Shown: in pieces, positions 20,609 to 29,885 of the stretch
Layout: each line of letters opens with the position of its first letter
Numbering within the stretch: the stretch's first letter is position 1
NCBI RefSeq assembly: GCF_004359215.1
Contig: NC_090619.1
Span: forward strand, 4,665,356 to 4,729,150
Direction: 5' to 3'
From: Bremia lactucae
Taxonomy: Eukaryota > Oomycota > Peronosporomycetes > Peronosporales > Peronosporaceae
Length of the DNA: 63,795 nucleotides
The notes under the pieces: generated by a model
What the model saw: only the letters and a program-made list of their open reading frames with translations
Told to the model about the DNA's origin: nothing
The model's database searches: none
Program-made: the position numbers and the translations under genes

Positions 20609-22360
20609 ATGATTAAAACACTCACAATTGTTTTGTCGCTCAAGATAAAAAACAGCATGGCGTTCCGACAACAAAATGCCAAGTTTCGGCGCTGGCCATG
20701 GTTCCGTGCCTACACGGTGTTCACCCACGCACGGTTTCGCCAAGCCCCAGCGCCTGCAGCTTATGCGCGCTTTGAGCCTTTGCAACTTTTAAACTCCAGT
20801 GTGCTCTCAACGCCCGTGGGTTCCAAGTCGCTGCTGGATGGCTCGCGGTCATTGTCGCAGCGACCTGCTCTTGAAAACATCACTAAAAACACTATTGAAA
20901 ACGATGTGAACTCGGCAGTGAGAGTGGATTCAGCGACTTATGAGATGCTATTGCAACGATTGTACCAAGTAAATCAATTCACCGCCGTAAAGGACGGACT
21001 TGAAAACATGCAAAGACTCAATGCAGCCTTTGGAGACCCTGCATCACAATTGCGAGTGGTTCACGTCGCTGGTACAAATGGCAAAGGATCCGTGACGTAT
21101 AAAGTAGCAAAAGTACTGGAACGCTCAGGGTATAAGACTGGATTATACATGTCTCCCCATATTGCAAGCTTTCGTGAGCGCGTCCAAATCAATGGACAAT
21201 TCATTTCCGAGCGTGACGTGTGCAATCTTTTGTCTGAAATCTTTACCATAAGCGCCCAGCTTCGGATTCCAGCCACCTTCTTTGAAATGACGACAATGCT
21301 GGCATTCATTTATTTTGCAAAGCAAGGCGTTGATTATGTCGCGTTGGAAACTGGTCTAGGGGGTCGACTTGATTCGACGAATATTGTCACACCCGCTCTC
21401 TCTGTGATCACATCAATTGGGCTCGATCACATGCGTGTACTTGGCAACACCCGCGAGGCTATTGCACGAGAAAAAGCAGGAATTATTAAGCCTCATGTGC
21501 CCGTGGTCGTAGGACCTCACACCCCCTTGAATGTCATAATGGAGTTTGCCACACAAAATAACGCCCCTCTCGTACACGTACCGATTCAGACGGGTTTTGA
21601 CGATGATTACAATGCTGAAAATACCGCTATTGCCCGTGAAGCGTGTGTACAGCTCAATGCGTTGCACGCTGTAGAGACTGGCAAACCGTGTGGTATCGAG
21701 AAAAGCATTGAGTTAACAAACGAGCACATTATTGCTGCATTGGAATCCCGTCCGCCGTGTCGGTTCCAGGTGCTGCATGTTCTTCGACCGAATTCGAATG
21801 AACGAAAGGTGACTGTCGTGCTCGACGTCGCTCATAATCCGCAAGGGATTGACAAGTTGATTGGATTGTTATACAAGCGCTTTCCGGACCAGAAATTTCG
21901 GTTTGTATGTGGTTTTTCAGCTGATAAAGCTATCGACAAGGTGCTGGAAAAGATAATGAATGTTGTTCGAGACACAAATCCAAAGGCAAGCGACAAGGAG
22001 TTGCAGACGTTTATTCATTTAGTCAAGGCGAATCATGTACGAGGCGCGTCGCTGGATGATATTAATCGCGCATTGGCAAATGCGAGTGCTCAAGGCGAGA
22101 ACTTTTACGAGTTTACCGAGATGTTGAGTATTTCAAAGGGTTTGGAGACTGCGCTGGCTCGTTCTCGTGCATCAAAGGACAAAGAAGTCGTCGTTGTGTG
22201 TGGAAGCGTGTTTCTAATGGCGGAAGCACGTCAAGCGCTTGGATATAAGGAACCCATTGACAGCGTAGCCTTAAATGATGGGAAAAGCGTGGACCTATCG
22301 ACCTTTCAAAACCAGCTTTTGGTTGCGCAGCATAAAGCCACGATAGCTGCTGTTTTATGA
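20609..22360 (+). CDS. folC: Folylpolyglutamate synthase / dihydrofolate synthase (FolC family)
   Basis: Single uninterrupted frame of 583 codons. ATP-grasp-like Mur-ligase fold motifs in order: P-loop VAGTNGKGSVT (residues about 153-163), YMSPHIASFRERVQING (180-196), YVALETGLGGRLDSTNIV (243-260), SIGLDHMRVLG (269-279), EKAGIIKP (288-295), C-terminal LDVAHNPQGIDKL and VVVCGSVFLMAEARQALG. It adds glutamates to folates (and/or Glu to dihydropteroate) using ATP; which activity dominates cannot be read from sequence. An in-frame ATG at 20657 (residue 17) is the likelier start. It follows the Inr-like box at 20622-20630 and opens an Arg-rich, acid-free N-terminus (MAFRQQNAKFRRWPWFRAY) resembling a mitochondrial presequence. 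Divergent from KDM8; 260 bp before the PSME3-like gene. Confidence 0.95.
   Translation: MIKTLTIVLSLKIKNSMAFRQQNAKFRRWPWFRAYTVFTHARFRQAPAPAAYARFEPLQLLNSSVLSTPVGSKSLLDGSRSLSQRPALENITKNTIENDVNSAVRVDSATYEMLLQRLYQVNQFTAVKDGLENMQRLNAAFGDPASQLRVVHVAGTNGKGSVTYKVAKVLERSGYKTGLYMSPHIASFRERVQINGQFISERDVCNLLSEIFTISAQLRIPATFFEMTTMLAFIYFAKQGVDYVALETGLGGRLDSTNIVTPALSVITSIGLDHMRVLGNTREAIAREKAGIIKPHVPVVVGPHTPLNVIMEFATQNNAPLVHVPIQTGFDDDYNAENTAIAREACVQLNALHAVETGKPCGIEKSIELTNEHIIAALESRPPCRFQVLHVLRPNSNERKVTVVLDVAHNPQGIDKLIGLLYKRFPDQKFRFVCGFSADKAIDKVLEKIMNVVRDTNPKASDKELQTFIHLVKANHVRGASLDDINRALANASAQGENFYEFTEMLSISKGLETALARSRASKDKEVVVVCGSVFLMAEARQALGYKEPIDSVALNDGKSVDLSTFQNQLLVAQHKATIAAVL
20622..20630 (+). promoter_or_regulatory. 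Inr-like box favouring the internal folC start
   Basis: TCACAATTG lies between the ATG at 20609 and the one at 20657. If transcription starts here, only the 20657 ATG is used. The same nonamer lies upstream of the 22621 gene. Confidence 0.4.
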
Positions 22361-22575
22361 GCTATATTGTTTTGTAGTTTAATGTTTGTGTCACGTGTGT
22401 ACTTTGTGAGAGTGATGCCAAAACTTATCCTATTTTCCCCGTTTAATTCTACACTTACGTACCATTTCTTGGGTAAATGGACCTATTATTGAGACCTTTT
22501 CTTAAATTTTAAATCGTAGTGCTCGTCATGTTTTGAAGTAAGTAAACTATGCATTAGGAAAATATTCTCGTTACT

Positions 22576-22584
22576 TCACAATTG
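22576..22584 (+). promoter_or_regulatory. Inr-like box upstream of the PSME3-like gene
   Basis: TCACAATTG, 36 nt before the ATG at 22621, identical to the box at 20622-20630. It supports the 22621 start over upstream non-ATG extensions. Confidence 0.4.
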
Positions 22585-22620
22585 AAAAAGATCTTGAAAG
22601 CAGCAATACCATCATTCTGT

Positions 22621-23352
22621 ATGAGCACGTACAAAGAGACCGTACTCACTGCGGGCGTCGCACGTCTCTCGGAGCTCCCGCAACGCATTGCGCACGTGCA
22701 AACACTGGTGCAGCAGCACACGAGCGACCAAACGCCGTCAATGTTGCGCGCCAAGTTTGCGCTGGAGGTGCTGGCGGACCCAGCGACCGTAAGCTCAAAT
22801 GGCGACGTCCAGGCACTGTTGGCAATCGTAGGAGATGAAGTGCTCCAGCTATTACATACTACGCAACAATTGCAGCTGTGGATTCAGCTTCAGGTGCCGA
22901 AAGTCGAGGATGGCAATAATTTTGGGGTCGAGGTGCAAAAGTACGCGTTCATGCATCTAAAAGAAGCGCAAGTAATGTGGCAAAAGACGTGGGATTCGCT
23001 CGCCGAATACAGTGCAGCACGTGCGACGGCAGTCGAGAAATGTCATACGAAAGCCACGTCGGAATCAAGTACGACGACTACGGTTACCTCTTCCAAGGGT
23101 GGCAAGGACGGTGACGAGGAAAAGAGCGTCACGGCCACGGTTGAGAAGGAGTGCAAAGCTGGTACCAAGGCAGCTGAGGATGCCATTGCTGCCGTTGTAG
23201 AGCTTGACGTGAAGTGGTACTTTAACTTGTTACGCGCGCTAGAGGGCGTGCGCGATCAATATGCTGTAACGGAGGACGTGATCGTGAAAAATCAGTCGAA
23301 GATTGAGTTGCCCCGTGGCAAGAATGATCGTGCTGGCTTTAACATGTTCTAA
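22621..23352 (+). CDS. PSME3: Proteasome activator PA28/REG-type subunit (PSME3-like)
   Basis: 243 residues, intronless, close to human PSME3 (254). The PA28 signature QLQLWIQLQVPKVEDGNNFG is at residues 83-102, followed by the long helix, then a Ser/Thr/Lys-rich loop (about 140-175) where family members are also variable, then a C-terminal helix pair with LDVKWYFNLLRALEGVRDQY and ending in NMF. Family role: homo-heptameric 11S ring that opens the 20S proteasome gate without ATP, mainly nuclear for the gamma type. Gamma rather than alpha/beta is inferred because protists carry a single gamma-like gene. Start ATG chosen at the first Met of the conserved N-terminus; it is followed by a normal helical start (STYKETVLTAGVARL). 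Confidence 0.9.
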   Translation: MSTYKETVLTAGVARLSELPQRIAHVQTLVQQHTSDQTPSMLRAKFALEVLADPATVSSNGDVQALLAIVGDEVLQLLHTTQQLQLWIQLQVPKVEDGNNFGVEVQKYAFMHLKEAQVMWQKTWDSLAEYSAARATAVEKCHTKATSESSTTTTVTSSKGGKDGDEEKSVTATVEKECKAGTKAAEDAIAAVVELDVKWYFNLLRALEGVRDQYAVTEDVIVKNQSKIELPRGKNDRAGFNMF

Positions 23353-23969
23353 TTTTTTTTAAAAGGAGCACAAAATAGCTTTCATTATGGAGCCATCGTC
23401 GAATGATTAAACAAAATTTAAACGCTTGAAGCAATTTTTATGAAATTATACCCGCTGCTTCAGAATACTGTTACTGCGAGATAACTTTTTCGTGACAATA
23501 CTTTATGGGAATCGTTATTCAGCCAAAAATGGCTTTAAAAAACACTTTAGCGACATCACGTGCAACGGGTTGCTCGTTACATAATTTATTATCACCTATA
23601 AGAGGAAGAATAAAGAAGAATAAAGCATATTATCTATACAGATTGACAGTTTTTTTCAGTGGTAAATTCAAGTCTTTAAATCAACCCCGCTTATCGCTAC
23701 TGGACGCGCGAATGGGGAGTAAACAATGCAAGAGAATTTGCAGGTCTTTTAATATGCCATGCTCCCAGCACAAATTCACCGTGTTCGTTTGCAAGTTTCA
23801 CGTGTGCGAACATAGGTGCTTACCCATTTTATAGAGTTTGGACCACCAATAACTCTGGCTCACGGAGCCGTAGGTCTTTTCTCGACCGAGATGACCACTA
23901 AAACAGTATCATGAGCCTTAAAGTGGAATACTGATGATGTTACCCTCATCAGCATGCGAATCGAAGTGA
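23353..23969. other. Intergenic, containing a family G repeat fragment
   Basis: AT-rich 3' flank of the PSME3-like gene. 23590-23760 resembles 42835-43010 (atcacct(a/g)taagagga..., tattatctat(a/g)cagat, tcaacccgc...gacgcgcgaatgggg), probably pieces of the same LTR. 23830-23969 holds traces of Gypsy protease-region DNA (acctctaacgaggatgacagtg is at 23981-24002). Confidence 0.5.
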
Positions 23970-25700
23970 CAAAGGATATGCACCTCTAACGAGGATGACA
24001 GTGTGCCTTGCAACATGAGCATCTGTTACCGCTAAGAAAGACCATGCGCGAGCATAATATTCCGGTCACAGCAGTAAGCGCCCAAGCGTTTTGATGTAGC
24101 AGTGGCTAGTGATGCTACAGGGGCTAATACTATGCGTACGAATAAGTTGTATGCAAATCTCATGAAGTTCAAGCGACTCAAGACTTTTTGAGTAAGTCGT
24201 CAAAATCGGTATGATCCTGGAAATATAAAGGCGATCACCAATTGGACTTAAGCCAGTCGACGTCAAGAAATCTCAGAAGTTCCTTGAGCTAGCGGCCTAT
24301 ATATGCCGAAATGATAGTGCACATCTTTTGTTACATGAAAGTAGTCATGGAAATGCTGACTATTAGCGTTCCTTCGAACGTAGCAAGCAATGTCTGATGC
24401 AATTGCAGATCTTAGCGATTGCAGATCAAGACAGACCATTTCGTCTAATCTGTGTTGCCTGCGATTTTTGCAATCGGCTGTGCGTTAATGCAATATGACA
24501 TAGACCGCGCAAAGCGCGTCCTCAGATATCAGTCGTGTTAGCTCCATTCAAGTGAGCATGACTACTCAGTTCATGACAAGAAATTTGTTTGCTATGCAAT
24601 ATGCACTAGCTAAGGTTGAAGCTGATTTTTTATAATAAGTGATAGGCCGATCATTTTCTGCATGTACCATGCTTTTACACCTCTTACAAAGAATAGGAGG
24701 TGGTTGTCTTTCTTCGCGGAGTGTAATTTCTCCGTGGAATATAAGCCAGGTCGACTTATTGTCGCCGCTGATCTCCTTTCACACCAACCTGATTTTGAGC
24801 CGGCTGCGCCGACCAACAGTGCGGATAAGCGCATTGTTTCAAGTTTACCGTCTTCAACATTACTAGACAGTTTAGAAAAGCCTATAAAGCAGACAGAGTT
24901 TTTAAAAAAAAATAATAAAATATATCAGAAATCCATATAACATTTCCTACAGGAATAGTCGTCATTGTATCGACCTGATGAGAATCGATACACAACACGC
25001 AACATATTGCTTTGCTACTCAGCCATTGTCGGGACACAACTCGTGTTGTCATTCTACTTACAATATTTGTGCTTGGAGTTTGTGCACAAGCACATACGTG
25101 CTTGCGAGGTTTATCAACGGGTGAAGTCTAGCCCTTCATCCCGAATATCATTACAGCCTCTGCCTGTTACGGAGGAAAGCTGGTGGTCCATATCAGTAGT
25201 GTTCGCTTTCGGGTTTTCCCGAAGCCGCTCACAATAATACTTGTATCCTTGTGTTTGTGGATGGATTCAGCAAGACGTTTCTTCTTGATGCAGTCCCAGA
25301 GTCAATCGCAGCCGAAGGCTGTGGTCGTGTCCTAGTTGACATGATATCGTGACCCCATACGCTACCACAAAAACTGGTTCAGATCGAGATTCCCCGTTTA
25401 CGACACAATGTCAAAGACATTGGACGCGAAGCCTAGCTACAAAGACTTAATGCGATTTGCGTTAAGTTTGAGAAACGAACTCCTTTTAGCAAATCGCTTT
25501 TGTCAACATCTGACCGTCCTGCAATATATGGTCAGGTGGAACATGCAATCATGTCCTCGTAGAGTTGCGGCCATTCATTTGCGAGTTTAAGTGAGCTCTT
25601 GTCGATTGCAACATTTGCCATCATTAATTCGGTGCATGAGTCAACGAAGCATACCGTTCCTCGTGGACGGCTTACGCCGGCCACACATGCTCACTCGTCA
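23970..25700 (+). pseudogene. Gypsy pol remnant, D-like (RT, RNase H, integrase)
   Basis: A protease-end fragment (LTRMTVCLAT) jumps to RT MREHNIPVTAVSAQAF near 24040, then KLYANLMKF (near 24145), GNIKAITNW. RNase H traces: FAIGCALMQYD near 24470, FAMQYALAK near 24590, RWLSFFAECNFSVEYKPGRL (near 24705-24765). Integrase: IRACEVYQRVKSSPSSR (near 25100), LPVTEESWWSISVVFAFGF, VPESIAAEGCGR (near 25290), STSD.PA..GQ.EHA (near 25505-25545). Frameshifts throughout. The integrase is interrupted by a piece of D antisense-ORF DNA at about 25405-25490. Confidence 0.82.
25405..25490 (+). repeat. Fragment of the D antisense ORF inside the integrase
   Basis: tcaaagacattggacgcgaa... matches 15052-15130 and 36792-36870, the KDIGREAW.Q.LNAIRVKFEKRTP block of the aORF. 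It replaces the integrase region expected between the DPRF motif and STSDHP. Confidence 0.75.
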
Positions 25701-25706
25701 GAGTGT

Positions 25707-25765
25707 AAAAGCCAGATCAAACTTTGCCCGAGCGACTCGCTCGGGCAAAGTTTGATCTGGCTTTT
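25707..25765. repeat. Perfect 59-bp palindrome (29-bp arms, 1-nt centre)
   Basis: Left arm 25707-25735 and right arm 25737-25765 are exact reverse complements around C25736. It lies just after a Gypsy integrase end. Confidence 0.95.
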
Positions 25766-26124
25766 GCTCATCCCACGTTGACTTACTTGTCAACTTGAAA
25801 TATACGATGTTGATCTAATAAACATCAAAGAAGACAAACTCAGCAATAGAAAGAGGACATTGCTGACTGTGATGATAACGATGCTGATATGTTCGGCATC
25901 CACAGCGGTGAGTACAAGTAAGAGCAATTTTGCTCTCACCAAAGAGGAAAGTGATATCTCCGCAGTGCACACCAGACGCACTGAAAATAAAAACAAAACC
26001 GAGTCAGCAGGTGAATTTCTTCTTGCTTGAAAAGCATTGGTCCGCTTCGCGCAGTTTTCCATCGCTGATGCGGTGGACCGACAGAAACGAAACACTGACC
26101 AAACACAAGTGCAAGCATTATTTA
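25766..26124. other. Retroelement-derived, no clear gene
   Basis: Between integrase and the pol C-terminal block. Only scraps such as DRNETLTKHKCKH just before 26125 look coding. Confidence 0.4.
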
Positions 26125-26340
26125 TTTAAAGTGTACGACTTACTTCTACTGTCCACGGTAAAGTTACCTTGTCATGCAGTGACGAATATGGGCAGTGATA
26201 AGTTACTGACCAAGTATATCGGCATAATTCGTGTACTGCACCGCTAAGACAATTTACACCTGACTGAGTTGCCTCGAAGGATGCGTCGACTGTATCCGCC
26301 CGTACAACCAGTACGAGACTTCTATCGGGGGTGAACATAG
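26125..26340 (+). pseudogene. Gypsy integrase C-terminal (SH3-like) block
   Basis: DLLLLSTVKLPCHAVTNMGS and KLLTKYIGIIRVLHR, then ELPRRMRRLYP. This is the usual Gypsy D-VLLST-LP...KLLPK-IGPF-V sequence that follows the integrase core. Degenerate. An E-type antisense ORF follows on the other strand. Confidence 0.75.
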
Positions 26341-26639
26341 TCCGTGCGTTTCAAGACATCAACAAGAAACTGATGTTGCCGACTTTGATGATGCATCCGA
26401 CCCTTTAGGGTTGATGAGCTGTCGCCAGATCGTTGCAAGGACTTATAGCGCCCGTATGTTCACCATCGCTACGTACCGATTGCAAACTTCGCTCGGTCAT
26501 CGCTTCAAGGCGCTGGACCATCAACGTCAAGTCATGACGAGCGTCACACCATGTTCTACGTCCCAGCAAAACTCGCGGAGGACGCGAATGCGAACATGTA
26601 TCTAAAGAGGAGGGACCGACGAATAAGTCGGACCTGATT

Positions 26640-27330
26640 TATTACATACATTAGTGGACTCGATCGATGAGAAGCGTTCCTTTGTGGAGCGCTTCCTGCG
26701 CCGCCGCTATGTGAGAAGAGCTTGAATGAGATATCGCGCTCGCTTCTGGGGAAGCGAAGCTTTTATATAAATAATGACGCATCTTGTAGAATGACGATAC
26801 TATTCTTTGGTCCACAAGAATCACCGGAAAAACGCGCTTTGCGAGCATGTAAATTTTGATTCTTCGCGCATCTCATAGGATAGACGCGTCCTCCACTTCG
26901 GCTCGTCTTTAGATTACGCCTCCCTGGGTACATAGATGACGCCCTGACGCAGCATAGACAGCATAGACATGGGTCTCCCCACGAGATGAAAGGTAGTCTT
27001 AAATCGCTATACAAACGGTGCAGCTTACAACGTGCACCGATTGCAGGTATCTATAAAAACCGGTAACGTCTCGTTATCAGTTTGTCTTAAAAGGCCTCAT
27101 GGTCGACTCGTAGTACATTCTGCACAAAAGCATCCTAAGCTTGGAACAAAAGATCAAATTTTGAGATGCCTACCTAAGCACAATCGATGACGAAAACAGC
27201 ATCGATAAAGAACTCGTGTGCGTCCTCACTAGGGCTGTGAAGCCTGGATGAGTCGAACAACAAATGTTATATCGATCGTTCGTCATTTCAGACCAGCGAG
27301 TTGAGTTGCCCTTCGTGGACGACCAAGGAT
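26640..27330 (-). pseudogene. Antisense ORF of a family-E Gypsy element, broken
   Basis: Minus-strand blocks: VVRLIQASQP (near 27290), then LRLPFISWGDPCLCCLCC (27005-26950), YPMRCAKNQNLHARKARFSG and DSCGPKNS (26875-26810). These parallel the plus-strand text at 59830-60310 (HERAKRSFSDDPCGPKDGS) and, more distantly, the D aORF (WGN.CPCC..., ...RVFSDGPSD). It lies downstream of plus-strand pol and upstream of the LTR at 27885, as in the D elements. Several frameshifts. Function unknown. Confidence 0.5.
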
Positions 27331-27884
27331 ATTTCTACGGAGCGATAGGCAACGTATCGCGGTCCCTCTCCTCTAGACTGATGTTAGCAGGTATGTTAGC
27401 ATAATTATCTTTATGATTACCTCGTTTCTGGTGATGTGCAATAACATCATCAGCATTCTGACCGTAATCGAAGGCATTAGAAGATAATCCCTTATCATTT
27501 GGGTCAGGCATACCGAATATTTTGTCGAATAATTAATATTTGATTTGCCAGAACGCACTGGTCTGGCAGTATCGAATCTAGTTGATCTGGTGGCCTTTAC
27601 AGAGATTTTTAAGTCAGCCCGGCTCACCACGTGCACCTGCAAGCGAAGCTCTAGGCTGTTTGTCGCTCGCAGCAGACGACTAAGCTTCTGGATAATTGAT
27701 TCTTAGCGGCAGCACATACCCGTGCGACTGCTTGGTTTCAAGCCCAAAAGGCGCATCGCATGGTCTTGCTATCCTTGCAATGAAAGAGTCGGAATGTCTT
27801 TATAGACCAGCAAGAGCTTTTTTTACAGAGAGACCCAATAGTATTCTCTACGAGTTAATATCAGTCACTAAAGCGTATTTTGGG
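27331..27884. other. No recognisable gene
   Basis: Between the antisense ORF remnant and LTR B. A minus-strand frame at 27373-27642 is open but unrecognised; it may be the eroded N-terminal part of the same antisense ORF. Confidence 0.4.
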
Positions 27885-28018
27885 TGTAACGGGCTAGAGT
27901 TGCCCTAATGTTACACAGTCCCCATTAAGTACATTTGGTACTTAAGGGGATGGTCAATTACTAAATAATAGTAATTAGACCCAACACTCGGGTGTGGTGC
28001 ACATTTGTGACCAACCCT
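27885..28018 (+). repeat. LTR fragment, family B (cut by the gap)
   Basis: TGTAACGGGCTAGAG... is nearly identical to the first 134 bp of the LTR at 29286 until the run of N starts. Confidence 0.9.
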
Positions 28019-28118
28019 NNNNNNNNNNNNNNNNNNNNNNNNNNNNNNNNNNNNNNNNNNNNNNNNNNNNNNNNNNNNNNNNNNNNNNNNNNNNNNNNNN
28101 NNNNNNNNNNNNNNNNNN
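28019..28118. other. Assembly gap (100 N)
   Basis: Exactly 100 N, beginning inside an LTR B copy. True length unknown; gag-pol of the B element may be hidden here. Confidence 0.99.
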
Positions 28119-29177
28119 GGTTACCCGAAGAGTTTTGACTCTTGGGAACCGATCGATACCCTACGTATTGATGTGCACGGCTTGGTGGCTGCCTATGAAA
28201 AGAAGCACCAGCTGAGGCATCTTCGCTAGTCTCAAAGGGACTAGCAGAAATAGCGTTGTGAGAAGAAACAGGGGTACAGTACCGCTTATAATTTCTCTTA
28301 CACGCAAACGGGCGAAATTATTTCGCTGCGACCGCTGTTTCATCACATCGGAATGCTGATGAATGCGGCGCAGAAATTCCGCCTAGTATTGGTCGGGCGT
28401 TTCATTTGAACGCAACACGACCGGGATCGGGAAAATACGCTCAAGCGATTTTCCCTGAGCCCTCTATGATTCAAAGACGCCATAATAATTATGTGCGTCT
28501 ACAAGAGCGCGCTCTAGGAGCGACGCTCTTGGCCCGTCTAAACGAGGCCATTTAGATGGAGGGGGCATCTTTGGAATGCCACCCGTCACATAGCCACGTT
28601 CTAAACGACTGGCTTGTGACACCGACTGAGCACGTTCACGTGTCGTCGGCGGAGCTTTAGCCTCAAATTCCTCTATGTCAGAACCATTCTAGATAATGGT
28701 CTGAGCATAAGGCGTTGTGGTTTTACTTAATAAAGAAGCGGCTGCGCCTTTATGGGCAGCGCTCTCATGACCTGTCGCTGCGCTTTCCAGCGCAGACGAT
28801 GGAATGGCACACGTAAACGATGCTGTCTCCATGTTGTAAGCCATAAGAGAAGTTTGGATGGGCAATACTGCCGCATCATCACTCCTCATGAGCTCGTTGT
28901 CCGCATCACTACTATGAGGTGACGGCAACGGTGTCGACTCATTGTAGTCGACAATGAGCGACGGATCAACATCCTCACTGTTAAAGTGTGATGGATCCTT
29001 TAGCCCTGTTAACGCGACAGCCGCAGTGGCTGTCTGCGTTCCGACTAAGGCATTAGACGCGGCCGGCGAATTAACGCGGCGCGTGCGCTTAGTGCGAAAT
29101 TGAGTGGGCGTCTTTGCAGACGACCCTCCAACGCGGCCCCATTTAGGTGGCATCTTAGGCGCCGTGTATGGAAACAC
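28119..29177 (-). pseudogene. Antisense ORF of a family-B Gypsy element
   Basis: Minus strand: MPPKWGRVGGSSAKTPTQ near the start, EDVDPSLIVDYNESTPLPSP (near 28980-28920), acidic and Ser-rich, open for 162 codons to 28689. A stop is followed by further text SRLERGYVTGGIPKMPPPSK (near 28620) and WPRLDGPRASL. The copy at 53092-54598 (plus) shows the same order: SAKTPTQPKTK, ENVDPTLIFDYNKPTPLPSS, IERGYVTGGI..IPPPSEWPR. It lies between the gap and the polypurine tract/3' LTR of B, opposite to that LTR's direction. No known domain; function unknown. Confidence 0.6.
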
Positions 29178-29264
29178 GTGCGCTAGAGTGATCGAGTGAA
29201 CTAGCGGCGCGTAAAGCTGCTCGCAGTTCCTCTCTCCTCTTTGACGAATTTAAAAATGTAAATT

Positions 29265-29285
29265 CGTCTTTTAAGAGGGGGATGG
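29265..29285 (+). other. Polypurine tract of the B element
   Basis: ttaagagggggatgg immediately before TGTAACGGGC. The reversed copy at 53021-53035 (ccaccaccatctttc) flanks another B LTR. Confidence 0.65.
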
Positions 29286-29815
29286 TGTAACGGGCTAAAG
29301 TTGCCCTAATGTTACGCAATCCCCGTAAGTACATTAGGTGTACTTAAGGGGATGGTCAATTACTAATTAATAGTAATTAGACCCAACGCTCGGGTGTGGT
29401 GCACATTTGTGACCAACCCTTGTGGATTTGATGCACATGGGTGCATTCACATTAGGAGGGATGACGGCTAGCGTCATCCGTTACGCGAGGTATCTATAAA
29501 GATACGCTCGCAATACATATTAAATGATATCTATAGAGATATCATTTTAATTGGTAAAAATAGGCATTTATATTTAATTCTATTAAATATAAATCAGTCT
29601 GAAATCTACTTCCTACTTGGTAAGTGCGCCCGAGGAGACGGATTACCGCTCCCGTGACGACACTTATCCAGAGTACTTAGTGTGTTTGGTGAGGTCGCTT
29701 GCGCCCACCACAACTACTTCACTGCACGCAAGAGAAGCAGGTTTAACCGCTTCCTCGTTGCGCTAGGGTGTGTGCCTAAGTAGACTGTGGCCGCATTACG
29801 ACGTGTCCGCCTACA
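29286..29815 (+). repeat. LTR, family B, full length (530 bp)
   Basis: Runs from TGTAACGGGCTAAAG to GTGTCCGCCTACA. Partial copies: 27885-28018, 42711-42805, 45661-46062, 52510-53020 (reversed). At 46062 the same LTR end is followed by a PBS and gag, which fixes its direction. No matching target-site duplication was seen between 27884 and 29816. Confidence 0.88.
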
Positions 29816-29885
29816 AAGTTTGTGTTTCGTCAGTACAAAAATTGTTGTTGGAGAAGAAGTTGGTCCCGATTCGTGTTCTGAGCTC
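29816..29885 (+). other. Non-D sequence shared with the 18-kb element copy
   Basis: About 67 bp (aagtttgtgtttcgtcagt...) matches the reverse complement of 18498-18567 with few changes and joins D gag at gagctcgatcagagc in both places. The other D copies (38020, 61310) have ordinary gag DNA here. Confidence 0.7.

Larger units (their letters stand above)
20429..20656. promoter_or_regulatory. Divergent promoter interval between KDM8 and folC
   Basis: 180 bp separate the KDM8 ATG (20428, minus) from the first folC ATG (20609, plus), or 228 bp from the preferred ATG at 20657. Both sides carry a TCAC(T)AATTG box. No clear TATA box. Co-regulation of the two genes is inference only. Confidence 0.5.

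Noticed and set aside
23012..23200. Arg-rich 62-codon frame overlapping the PSME3-like gene
   Set aside because: Out-of-frame shadow of a conserved coding sequence.
27872..29826. Target-site duplication around the B element
   Set aside because: ttggg on the left and aagtt on the right do not match; no TSD can be claimed.
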